A DNA stretch of 58,278 nucleotides from positions 1-58,278 of the forward strand of contig JAHFOS010000003.1 of assembly GCA_023261545.1 (NCBI GenBank), in the 5' to 3' direction. Position numbers and translations under genes: made by a program. The notes under the pieces are model-generated. The model made no database searches and had not been told where the DNA came from. It was given only the letters and a program-made list of their open reading frames with translations. This DNA is from a bacterium (GTDB taxonomy: Bacteria > Planctomycetota > JADGBV01). This document shows positions 8,590 through 16,328 of the stretch, in pieces; the stretch's first letter is position 1, and every line of letters begins with the position of its first letter.

Positions 8590-9701
8590 CGGCCTGGTTC
8601 GAAACGCTGCCCACGCTGCAGAACATCACGCAGATCTGGGTGTTCCTGCTCACCTGGGTCATGGCCGAGGTGTTCTTCAACGTGGCCATCCGCCTGGCCA
8701 ATCGCTACCAGATCTACGACCAGCCCGATTTCAAGCGCAAGCTCCACGATTTTCCCGTGCCCACCATCGGCGGCATCCCGCTTTTCGCCGCCTTCTTTTT
8801 GGGCATCGTGCTCACGCAGCAAGGCTGGGACGACATGAAGGCGCCGCTCGCCGGCGCGTTCATCTGCATGCTATTAGGCGTGGTGGACGACGTGAAGCCC
8901 ATCAGCGCGGTCTTGAAGCTCGTCATCCTTTTCCTGGTCACCTGGCTCGTCTATTCCATCTCGGACGTCAAGGCCAACCTCACGCCCTTCGCGTGGCTGA
9001 ACCTGCTTATTTCGCTCATCTGGATCGTCGGCATGATGAGCGCCATCAACAGCCTCGACAACATGGACGGCCTGGCCGCCGGCGTCACCGCCATCGCCTG
9101 TGCCTTCATCTTCTTCATCGCCTGGGAGCACTGGCAGCGCTGGCTGAGCTTCATGGCGGCGGGGCTCCTGGCCGGATGCCTCACCTTCCTCAAATACAAC
9201 TTCTTCCAGAAACGCGCCGGCATCTTCCTCGGCGACAACGGCAGTTATTTCATCGGCTTTACGCTGGCCTGCATGGCCATGATGGGTGCCTGGACCAATC
9301 CGCGCATCGAGTACAGCCAGGCCGAACGTATCACCAAGGCCCTGCTGGTGCCCCCGCTGGTGCTGGGCGTCCCCATCTTCGACATCGTCACCGCCACCGT
9401 GCTGCGCCTCGTCAACAAGGAGGTCGCGACGGTGAAGGACGCCATCGTCTATTGCGGCAAGGACCACACCTCGCACCGCCTGGTGGCCCTCGGCTTCTCG
9501 CGCCGCGAGGCCGTGCTGCTGCTCTGGGGCCTGGGCTTCGCCCTGGGTTCCGTGGCCCTGGCCATTCAGAACATCAAATCGCCCATCGTCTGCCTGCTGC
9601 TGGCCGCCGCCGCCCTGGGCGGGCTCTTCGTGCTGGCCAAAATCCTCAACCGCGCCAGGGTTTACGAGAGTCAGCACACTCCGCACGCGGAGGCTGAATA
9701 G
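8586..9701 (+). CDS. Polyprenyl-phosphate sugar-1-phosphate transferase (MraY/WecA/TagO family)
   Basis: A 371-residue polytopic membrane enzyme that moves a sugar-1-phosphate, usually GlcNAc-1-P, from a UDP-sugar to undecaprenyl phosphate to start a surface glycan. Family blocks are PTIGGIPLF, the Mg-binding GVVDDV (D101, D102), NSLDNMDGLAAG, and FLGDNGSYFIGF. The cytosolic histidine loop reads KDHTSHRL. About ten hydrophobic helices are visible. The start is the GTG at 8586, overlapping the dgt stop by four bases. WecA-like function is more likely than MraY, since no murein genes are nearby and the NMDG form fits WecA/TagO. Confidence 0.85.
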   Translation: MTAWFETLPTLQNITQIWVFLLTWVMAEVFFNVAIRLANRYQIYDQPDFKRKLHDFPVPTIGGIPLFAAFFLGIVLTQQGWDDMKAPLAGAFICMLLGVVDDVKPISAVLKLVILFLVTWLVYSISDVKANLTPFAWLNLLISLIWIVGMMSAINSLDNMDGLAAGVTAIACAFIFFIAWEHWQRWLSFMAAGLLAGCLTFLKYNFFQKRAGIFLGDNGSYFIGFTLACMAMMGAWTNPRIEYSQAERITKALLVPPLVLGVPIFDIVTATVLRLVNKEVATVKDAIVYCGKDHTSHRLVALGFSRREAVLLLWGLGFALGSVALAIQNIKSPIVCLLLAAAALGGLFVLAKILNRARVYESQHTPHAEAE

Positions 9702-9871
9702 GCGCCAGCCGTCTTGCGCCCTCCCTCTGGGAGAAGGAGAATACTTCAGAACTCCTTTCCCCTGCCCGCAATCCCAAACTCCTCCTTCCCCCGGGAATTC
9801 ACATCCGTTGTCTGTGCTGATTTTGACACAGGAACCACTATCCCTAAGCTGCGCGGCCTTTCGATGCTCTC

Positions 9872-10555
9872 TTGGCTCTCTTGTCCACCCCAGCCCTGTC
9901 CGAGAAAAGAAAAACCACGCTCTTGACGGGGAGTTGCTTCACCCTGGTGGAACTGCTGCTCTGCTGCGCCGTGCTGGCGATCATGGCCAGCATGCTGCTG
10001 CCGGCCTACCGCCGCGCCTTGGCCCAGAGCCTCACCCTGCGCTGCCGCAACCACCTGCACCAGCTCGGCCTGGCGACCGACCTCTATAGCGAGGACAACT
10101 GTGGTGTGTTGCCCCACAAGGACGACGGCGACACCAAGCCTCCCCACCATATCCGTTGGAACAACGTCCTCGACGTAGAACCGTACAACGTACCCCCGTA
10201 CGAAGGCGGGCATAAAAGCCGTGACGGGTACGATCTCAAGATGAATTCCAGGATCGAGGACTATAAAGGCTCGAAGTCGTACTACTCCCCAGTCTTCCGC
10301 CATGTGGATTCGGTTCGTCAACCCGAGATTACGCCCCTTTACTTCGATGGCCGCGTGGACACGAAATATCACCGCGAGCGACCCTTCGGCTTTTTCAATG
10401 CCGTGGACCCGCGCCACGACGGAGAGGCCATGATATTATTCATGGACTACGGCGCGCGTCCCATCTGGGGCGTGCCCGATCTCGATGGCGGCTGGAAGGA
10501 TGCCGGGGAACTCACCTGGGATCCCGATGCTGAACTCAATGACCAGCTCCCCTGA
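9872..10555 (+). CDS. Type II secretion/type IV pilin-like pseudopilin
   Basis: A 227-residue exported protein with a class III signal sequence. A basic stretch (EKRKTT) precedes TGSCFTLVELLL, whose F-T-L-V-E core with glutamate at +5 is the prepilin peptidase and methylation signal. The hydrophobic helix ends in MASMLLPAYRRAL, a form typical of the abundant pseudopilins of Verrucomicrobiota, Lentisphaerota and Planctomycetota. The C-terminal part has an HDGEAMILFMDYGARPIW segment like the H-x-DG motif of DUF1559-type proteins. The start is uncertain: TTG at 9872 is the longest, and no ATG precedes the signal. It overlaps the start of the next gene. Confidence 0.75.
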   Translation: MALLSTPALSEKRKTTLLTGSCFTLVELLLCCAVLAIMASMLLPAYRRALAQSLTLRCRNHLHQLGLATDLYSEDNCGVLPHKDDGDTKPPHHIRWNNVLDVEPYNVPPYEGGHKSRDGYDLKMNSRIEDYKGSKSYYSPVFRHVDSVRQPEITPLYFDGRVDTKYHRERPFGFFNAVDPRHDGEAMILFMDYGARPIWGVPDLDGGWKDAGELTWDPDAELNDQLP

Positions 10556-11477
10556 ACCGGCAGTACGCGGCCCGACGCAGGCCTGCGTGCTGATTTTGAG
10601 CTACAACGGTGGCCGCGATACGCTCGTCGCCCTCGAAAGCCTCCAACCCCAGCGCGCTTACATTGACGGCATCTTCGTCTCCGACAACGACTCGACGGAC
10701 GACACGGCGGCTCTGCTGCGTCCCCGTCAGGAGGAACTCGGATTTAAATTGCTGCAACCTCCGGAGAACCGCGGTTTCGCCGGCGGCTTCAACCACCTCT
10801 TCGACTACGCGCTCACGCATTCGCGCGCACCCTACTTCCTCGTGCTCAACAACGACACCGCCGCCGAGCCGGGATTTTTCGAGAAGCTGCTCTCCGCCGC
10901 GGCTCCCGACCGCATCGTGAGCCCCATGATCGTCTGGATGAAGGACAACGACACGGTCATCCAGTGCGCCGGCAACTTCGACCGCGCCATGATGAAAATG
11001 GACAACCTCTTCGCCGGCCGCTCACGCCGCGATATTCCCCCGGAGCCGCAAGAGGTGGAACAGACGGACGGCTGCTGCTTCCTCATCCACCGCTGCTGGC
11101 TGGAAATCGGCGTCCGCTTCGACCCCAAGCTTTTCATCTACTTCGAGGACGTGGAGCTCTTCCTGCGTTTGCGCGCGGCTGGCGCGCGCTTCTTCTATGT
11201 TCCCGCCGCGGTGCTGCGGCACAAGGAGTACGGCAGCAGCGGGGGACGCGAAACGCCCTCTCCCTTCCGCAACTACTATTTCTACCGCAATCGCCTGGAG
11301 CTCGCGCGCCGGCTCCACCCCTGGCCGGAACGCCTGCGCGTCTATTGGCGGCTCGTGCGGCTGGCCCTCGAAAAACGCCGCGAGCAGCGCACCGCATCCC
11401 CGCGGGCCGCCCGGGCCATCCTGCGCGGACTGCGCGACGGGCTCCTGGGTCGTCTGGGGCGAAGGGCTGTTCCATAA
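10539..11477 (+). CDS. Glycosyltransferase family 2 protein
   Basis: A 312-residue GT-A fold glycosyltransferase. The nucleotide-binding start is ACVLILSYNGG, followed by FVSDNDSTDDTA, PENRGFAGGFNHLF and FLVLNNDTAAEPGF. The last is the acidic metal-binding region in the style of rhamnosyltransferases. FIYFEDVELFLRLRAAG is the conserved acceptor-side acidic block. The ATG at 10539 lies inside the end of the pseudopilin gene, with a 17-base overlap; an ATG 12 bases earlier is also possible. It may decorate a surface polymer started by the upstream sugar-phosphate transferase. Confidence 0.8.
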   Translation: MTSSPEPAVRGPTQACVLILSYNGGRDTLVALESLQPQRAYIDGIFVSDNDSTDDTAALLRPRQEELGFKLLQPPENRGFAGGFNHLFDYALTHSRAPYFLVLNNDTAAEPGFFEKLLSAAAPDRIVSPMIVWMKDNDTVIQCAGNFDRAMMKMDNLFAGRSRRDIPPEPQEVEQTDGCCFLIHRCWLEIGVRFDPKLFIYFEDVELFLRLRAAGARFFYVPAAVLRHKEYGSSGGRETPSPFRNYYFYRNRLELARRLHPWPERLRVYWRLVRLALEKRREQRTASPRAARAILRGLRDGLLGRLGRRAVP

Positions 11478-11785
11478 TTGGAAATTAGCGCTTCGTCTTT
11501 TTTCCAAGTTTCTTGGGGGCGTAAGAGGCGAAGAAGTCATTGAACCTGGGACTCAGGAACTCGGGAAAATTAAATGAAAACAAGCGAGGGCAGGCTTCCA
11601 CAGAGTGGGCGGCTTTCACGATTTTTTCCTGAGTTCCAGAGTTCCAGATTAAAAACCATGTTTTTTCTTAGCCTCGACTCGCCGGAATTTTAAATATTGG
11701 AATTTTAAAAGCGGGAAAAACCCTGTAACCTCCCCCGGTCCCAAGGGGTATTAAAGTTAAATCCCCATTTATAAGGGCCGTTTCC
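11478..11785. other. Intergenic region with an AT-rich 3' half, no gene seen
   Basis: This gap of 308 bases follows the GT2 gene. The right half (about 11640-11770) is much more AT-rich than its surroundings and includes a near-duplicated GGAATTTTAAA (about 11684 and 11699). It probably carries the promoter of the next gene. I see no RNA gene or convincing terminator. Confidence 0.4.
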
Positions 11786-12673
11786 ATGAAAAGATTCCTC
11801 TCCCCCCTGTTTGCCGCCGGCTGTCTGCTGGCGAGCCTCAGCGCTGCTTCGGTGCCCAAGAGCCTGCCCGCGCAGAGCCGTTTCGTCGCCTGCGCCCGCC
11901 TGGCGGAACTGCGCACCCAGCCTTTCGTCACCAAGCTCCTCGATATGTTCAAGTTCGAGCGCGACATGGCCCTCGGGCAACTGATGATGATGAGCGGTCT
12001 TGACTGGAACACCGTGGATAACGTCTGGCTCGCCGTGGAGAAAAAGGACTACGGCGTGGTGGTGTTGCAGGGCAAGTTCAATGCCGCCGCCATCGAGGCC
12101 GCGGTTTCCAAGAACTCCATGGTGCATCGCGAAACCCTGACGGGCGCGGACCTCGCGGTCTCGTTCAAACCCGGCGACGTGGCCGCCCTGGTGGGCGACA
12201 GCGTCATCGTCATGGGCAAGACCACCCTGGTGCAGACCTTCCTCGAGAACTACAAGGGCGAAGGCGCCGGCCTGGATGGCGACAAGTGGGCCAAGGTGAA
12301 TGCCATGGCCGATGCCAAGGCGGCTATCCACGCCGTGCTCTTCGAGGTCTATGCGGGCGACACCAATCACGCCCCCTGGCTGCGCAACCTGCTGAACGGC
12401 GAGATCAGCGCCGAAGTGCAGGACAATATCGGCCTCAACCTGATGCTGGGTTTCGCCAGCGCCGAGCAGGCCGCGGCCCTGGAGCAGACGGTGAACGGCT
12501 GGATCAACCTGGTGAAGACTTTCGCATCGCCCGCCACCGGCGAGGCCCTGAAAAAGCTGGTCTTGGACAGCATCGCGGTTTCCCATGACGGGGCCGGATT
12601 CACCCTCAACGCCGCCCTTCCCGGCGATGAACTGTTGAAGCTCATCGCCGAGCGCAAGAACGGCAAGGGCTGA
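11786..12673 (+). CDS. Secreted protein of unknown function
   Basis: A 295-residue protein with a clear signal peptide (MKRFLSPLFAAGCLLASLSA, cleavage near residue 21). The rest is a soluble alpha/beta sequence without cysteine clusters or catalytic motifs that I recognise. The layout, with repeated short strands such as VWLAVEKKDYGVVVLQGKF and a C-terminal FTLNAALPGDELL, resembles proteins of unknown function often seen in planctomycetes and relatives. It is followed after four bases by the ECF sigma factor gene, so it may belong to the same transcription unit and envelope-stress output. No function can be assigned. Confidence 0.65.
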   Translation: MKRFLSPLFAAGCLLASLSAASVPKSLPAQSRFVACARLAELRTQPFVTKLLDMFKFERDMALGQLMMMSGLDWNTVDNVWLAVEKKDYGVVVLQGKFNAAAIEAAVSKNSMVHRETLTGADLAVSFKPGDVAALVGDSVIVMGKTTLVQTFLENYKGEGAGLDGDKWAKVNAMADAKAAIHAVLFEVYAGDTNHAPWLRNLLNGEISAEVQDNIGLNLMLGFASAEQAAALEQTVNGWINLVKTFASPATGEALKKLVLDSIAVSHDGAGFTLNAALPGDELLKLIAERKNGKG

Positions 12674-12677
12674 ACAG

Positions 12678-13280
12678 ATGACCCCGGAGCGCGGCGCGGT
12701 CGAATCCCCCGTGGTTGCAACCACGGGGGAGGACGCCGCGTTCGCCTCCCGGGTGCTGGAAGGAGACCGCGAGGCCTACGGCCCGTTGGTGGAGAAATAT
12801 CAGCGCGCCGTTTTCGCCTGCGCGCTGGCCATCACCGGCAACGCCTTTGATGCCGAAGACGCCGCCCAGGAGACTTTTTTGCGACTCTATCAACACCTCG
12901 ATCAGTTCGACCTGCAACGCCCCATGAAACCCTACCTGCTCACCATCGCCGCCAATTGCAGCCGCAGCCTGCGCGCGCGCCGCGCCGCCGGCGCCATGCA
13001 GGGCCTTGTGGATATCCAAGAGGTCGGCGAGCCGGCGGCGACGGGACCGGGACCCCAGGAAGTGGCTCTAGGGGTTGAGCGCCGACGGGCCGTCCACGAA
13101 GTGATGGACTCGTTGCCCGCCGCCATGCGCGAGGTCTGCACGCTCTTCTACCTCGCGGACTGCACGGTGCGCGAGGTGGCCAGCGCCCTTTCCATGAGCG
13201 AAGGGGCGGTCAAGGTCGCGCTGCACCGCGCGCGCAAGAAGCTCTTAGAAAGCCCGCTCGCGGAATGGAGGCTGTCATGA
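12678..13280 (+). CDS. RNA polymerase ECF-type sigma factor
   Basis: A 200-residue sigma-70 family factor with only regions 2 and 4. Region 2 includes YQRAVFACALAITGNAFDAEDAAQETFLRLYQ, and region 4 is the helix-turn-helix CTVREVASALSMSEGAVKVALHRARKKL. A variable linker of about 40 residues lies between. Its TGA overlaps the ATG of the anti-sigma gene (ATGA), the standard arrangement that keeps the two in balance. The N-terminal 25 residues contain a short perfect hairpin in the DNA (CCCCCGTGGTT / AACCACGGGGG, 12705-12730), which could affect translation. Confidence 0.9.
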   Translation: MTPERGAVESPVVATTGEDAAFASRVLEGDREAYGPLVEKYQRAVFACALAITGNAFDAEDAAQETFLRLYQHLDQFDLQRPMKPYLLTIAANCSRSLRARRAAGAMQGLVDIQEVGEPAATGPGPQEVALGVERRRAVHEVMDSLPAAMREVCTLFYLADCTVREVASALSMSEGAVKVALHRARKKLLESPLAEWRLS

Positions 13281-13828
13281 ATCCCAACTCCTGCCAAGCG
13301 TTCCAGCAGTTCCTGCTGGAGCACGGGGAAAGCGCGGAGATTCCCGGACTGGAGCGGCATATTGAGGACTGCGCCGCTTGCGCGGAAACCCTCACCGCCC
13401 TGCGCGCGGCGGAGTCGGGTCTCACCGCAGCCTTGGAGGTTGAGCTGCCCAGCGATTTCTCGCGCAAAGTCATGGCGAATATCCGGCTCGAAGAGGCGCC
13501 GCACCCGACCCGGCCCGCCCGCGAAACACTTGCGCTGTTGGGCGCTCTGTTGCTGCTCGAAGGCCTCGTCGTGCTGCCGGCCCTCTTATGGTGGGAGAGC
13601 CTGAGTTCATGGACTGGCGAAGGCTGGTCTTTCGCGTGGGAGGGCTTCCTCGTGCCCTTGGCCTACGGCCTCGGCGACTACGCTTCCGGCTTGCTCTGGG
13701 ACGGCATCGCGATCGCCGGAGAAATGGATCCGGGCACCCTGCCCTCCTCCGGCGGTATGGCGGCCATCCTGTCCTTAGGGCTCATCGCCACCGCGGCGGC
13801 TCTGGCCGCGTTGCACCGCGAGACGTGA
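13277..13828 (+). CDS. Zinc-finger anti-sigma factor, membrane-anchored
   Basis: A 183-residue protein. The N-terminal domain carries the ZAS motif H28-x3-C32-x2-C35 (HIEDCAAC), used by anti-sigma factors to bind and sequester their cognate ECF sigma factor. Two hydrophobic segments follow (about residues 82-105 and 155-180), consistent with anchoring in the inner membrane. The ATG at 13277 overlaps the sigma stop. The next gene starts on this gene's last base, so the three genes form one operon, presumably autoregulated by the sigma factor. Confidence 0.8.
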   Translation: MNPNSCQAFQQFLLEHGESAEIPGLERHIEDCAACAETLTALRAAESGLTAALEVELPSDFSRKVMANIRLEEAPHPTRPARETLALLGALLLLEGLVVLPALLWWESLSSWTGEGWSFAWEGFLVPLAYGLGDYASGLLWDGIAIAGEMDPGTLPSSGGMAAILSLGLIATAAALAALHRET

Positions 13829-14505
13829 TGCGCAGGATACTCCTTATGGGCGTGCTGCTGGCCAGCCTCGCCGCGCCGTTGGCCGCCATGTTCGATTTCG
13901 ACATCAAGGTGGGTCTGGACGGAACCTCGCCCACGGTCACTCCGGCTCCCCCCAACGTTCACGCCCATTTCAACCCAACCCCGGCCCACCACCTGGGGGG
14001 CCTGGTGGCCGTGCTCCTCATCGCGCTGATCCTCAAAACCGGCTGGCTCGCCACCTGTCTGCTTTACGCGCTCTTGAAGCCCCAGCGGCTGCGACAAGGC
14101 GGCCAGATCCTCGCGGCGGGGATGCTCAAGAGCTTCCTCATCGGCCTGCTCGCTTTCCTCTGCTATCTGGTCTTCGCCATCATCCTCGTGGCCATGCTCA
14201 AGCGCACGCACTTGGCCCTGGCGCTGTGGATCCCCCTCGTCATCTGCTATTTCTACCAGCTTCTGAGCGGTTCCGCCATGCTCTACCTACACCTCGGGGA
14301 AAAGCTGCTCGCCAACCTCGCGAGCCCGCACCTGGGATCGAGCCTGTGGGCCGTGGCCTGCGGCGGCATGCTGGTGCTCGCCCTGGGATTTCTTTTCCCC
14401 ATCGGCTACCTGCTCTGGGCCCTGCTCGGCGCCGCGTGCCTGGGGGCCTCGACACGGACCCTGCTCTCCCCCCGGCCGGCGACGGGCATCAGCGCGCCGG
14501 CCTGA
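13828..14505 (+). CDS. Multi-pass membrane protein of the sigma operon
   Basis: A 225-residue protein beginning at the ATG at 13828, which shares its A with the TGA of the anti-sigma gene. It has an N-terminal signal-like helix (MRRILLMGVLLASLAAPLAA), a short periplasmic stretch rich in Pro and His, and then five or so transmembrane helices. I recognise no catalytic motif or family. Because it is translationally coupled to the sigma/anti-sigma pair it may take part in sensing or be a target of the response. Confidence 0.65.
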   Translation: MRRILLMGVLLASLAAPLAAMFDFDIKVGLDGTSPTVTPAPPNVHAHFNPTPAHHLGGLVAVLLIALILKTGWLATCLLYALLKPQRLRQGGQILAAGMLKSFLIGLLAFLCYLVFAIILVAMLKRTHLALALWIPLVICYFYQLLSGSAMLYLHLGEKLLANLASPHLGSSLWAVACGGMLVLALGFLFPIGYLLWALLGAACLGASTRTLLSPRPATGISAPA

Positions 14506-14542
14506 TGACGCCCCAGTCCGCGGCCCCCAATCCGCGGAAGTT

Positions 14543-14716
14543 TCAGGCTCTCGGACTGTCAGGAACAGCGAGCGAATGCTCGAGCTTTTTGACGATGTAC
14601 TCGTTGATGCGCATGTCTTCGACCCGGGCGCTCAGGGCCACGGCTTGGCGCAATTCCGCCGGCATGCGGAGGTGCAGACTGCCCGAGTACGCCCTGACTG
14701 TGGACGAATGTGAACG
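14543..14716 (-). pseudogene. Remnant of a HicB-type antitoxin (ribbon-helix-helix tail)
   Basis: Read on the minus strand, the 57 codons before the TGA at 14543-14545 encode YSGSLHLRMPAELRQAVALS followed by a helix ending INEYIVKKLEHSL. This is the pattern of the C-terminal ribbon-helix-helix DNA-binding domain of HicB antitoxins. The frame is closed upstream by a TAA at 14717-14719 with no ATG, GTG or TTG before the conserved part, so the N-terminal HicB domain and the HicA toxin are missing. It appears to be a decayed toxin-antitoxin locus. A short free-standing Arc-like protein starting at the internal ATG (14665, 40 residues) is possible but less likely. Confidence 0.5.
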
Positions 14717-14750
14717 TTAAGTTTGCGATGGGGTGTCGGCGGGCGGTCCG

Positions 14751-16262
14751 TCACCCGAGTTCGACGACGCGTCGGCCGCCCTGCCAGCGGACATCGAGGG
14801 TCAGGCGGCAGGTGGCGCTGGCCGCGATCTTCGGCTCCTCCGTCGCGTCGGCGCGGGTGGCGACGCGCACGTCAACGGCGCCGAAACGCCCGAAGGGCAG
14901 GGCCGCGATGCCGTGCTCGTCGGTGAGGCGCAAATCCCAAATCAGGCGGCGTCCCGGCACGTCCAGGCGCAGGCCGAAGACCTCCTCGATCAGCACGGCG
15001 ACCGGGCCGATGCCGCTCCAGCCGGTGAAGTCGGGCTTGGCGGGTTTTCCAGGTGCGGCGGATTCCGGCGCGTAGTTCTCCCAGACGGTGCCGGTATCAT
15101 TGAATACACGCACCACGTTGTCGAGGTGGTTCACGCCGATTTCGTGGGCGAGGGCGTCTTCACCCGCGTCGCGCAGCGCCGCCAGGACCATGGCGGTGGT
15201 CGGCGGCCAGACGCTGCCGAGCCAGTAGCCGCCGCTGGCCTCGTAGGCCGGATGGGAGGCCGAAAGCGTCGGGACGCGGTGCGGACGGGCGAAATGGCGC
15301 TCGTCGCGCAGCAGGGCAATCATGCGGGCGCGCCGCGCGGCGGGAACGCCGCCAGCGAGCAGGGTCCAGTAGCCCGCGATGGTCAGGACGTCGCTCACGC
15401 CGCCGCGCCGCCGGTCGGCATAGCAGCCGAGCGACTCGTTCCACATCGTCCGGTTGATAGCCTGCTCCAGGCGCGGTATTTCGTCGGCGATATCGCGCGC
15501 TTCGGCCTCGCGACCGAGCACGCTCGCCATCGCCGCCAGCGTGCGCGCCGACAACAGCGCCTGAGCGGTGGCGTCGATCCACGACATCCAACTGTGGTGG
15601 AAGCAGACGTGGAGGTCGGTGTCGAGGCGTGGCTGGTTGTCCATCCCGCAGCCCCAGCCGCTCGACCAGTAGGTGCCATCGGGCCAGGTGCGGTTGTCGC
15701 GCGTCCAGCGGTGGTAGTTCAACACCGGAGCGAACACCGCGCCGAGCCGCTGGCTATCGGCGCTGTCGCGCCAGTGCTCCCACTCGCTCCAAGCCAGCAG
15801 GTTGGGCCCGGTGGAGACGGGGTCGTGGCGGTGAAAGCGGTCACCGCCCGTCGTCCAGTCGATCTCGCGGCTGATGAAGCCGTCCGCATGCTGCTTGGCG
15901 TAGAGGTTGTCGAGGGTGCGCCGCGCGTCGAAGGCGCGGGAGGCGTAGCGCGCATAGCGCAGGATGAACACGCTGTCCCACAGGAACAAGCAGCCGTTGA
16001 AGGCGGTGTCAATGAACGGGGCGATGAATCCGCTGCCGGGCGTCACCGCGCGCAGGTTGGTCCAGAACAGCTCCCAGGTGCGTTGCCAGCACGCGAGCAC
16101 GTCGGGGCGCGCCGGCCAATGGGGCCGGGGCAGCAATTCCTGGGCGCGCTCCCACGCTGGCGGCGCGCTGCTGTCGGGGGAACAACCGCGAAAGACGTTC
16201 TCCGTGGCGCGCTCGCTGGCGTAGCAGGCCATGTACGGATCGCTGGGCGCCCGCGCGGTCAT
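14751..16262 (-). CDS. GH63/MGH-type (alpha/alpha)6-barrel glycoside hydrolase
   Basis: A 503-residue protein without a signal peptide, so cytosolic. The sequence has the (alpha/alpha)6-barrel motifs of the GH63/GH37 and amylo-alpha-1,6-glucosidase group. FLWDSVFILRYARYASRAF is followed by QHADGFISRE, TGPNLLAWSEW, SSGWGCGMDNQPR, ASGGYWLGSVWPPT and TVWENYAPE. The aspartate in the SSGWGCGMD region and the glutamate in WENYAPE are the likely acid and base. It is encoded 66 bases downstream of the GH65-like gene on the same strand. Substrate is unknown; alpha-glucosides or mannosylglycerate-like compounds are plausible. Confidence 0.7.
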   Translation of the reverse strand: MTARAPSDPYMACYASERATENVFRGCSPDSSAPPAWERAQELLPRPHWPARPDVLACWQRTWELFWTNLRAVTPGSGFIAPFIDTAFNGCLFLWDSVFILRYARYASRAFDARRTLDNLYAKQHADGFISREIDWTTGGDRFHRHDPVSTGPNLLAWSEWEHWRDSADSQRLGAVFAPVLNYHRWTRDNRTWPDGTYWSSGWGCGMDNQPRLDTDLHVCFHHSWMSWIDATAQALLSARTLAAMASVLGREAEARDIADEIPRLEQAINRTMWNESLGCYADRRRGGVSDVLTIAGYWTLLAGGVPAARRARMIALLRDERHFARPHRVPTLSASHPAYEASGGYWLGSVWPPTTAMVLAALRDAGEDALAHEIGVNHLDNVVRVFNDTGTVWENYAPESAAPGKPAKPDFTGWSGIGPVAVLIEEVFGLRLDVPGRRLIWDLRLTDEHGIAALPFGRFGAVDVRVATRADATEEPKIAASATCRLTLDVRWQGGRRVVELG

Positions 16263-16328
16263 GGCGCCGACCGCTGCCTGAAGGGTGTTTCAACGACGGA
16301 TTCGCGGCTCATGCCGGACGAGCTTACT

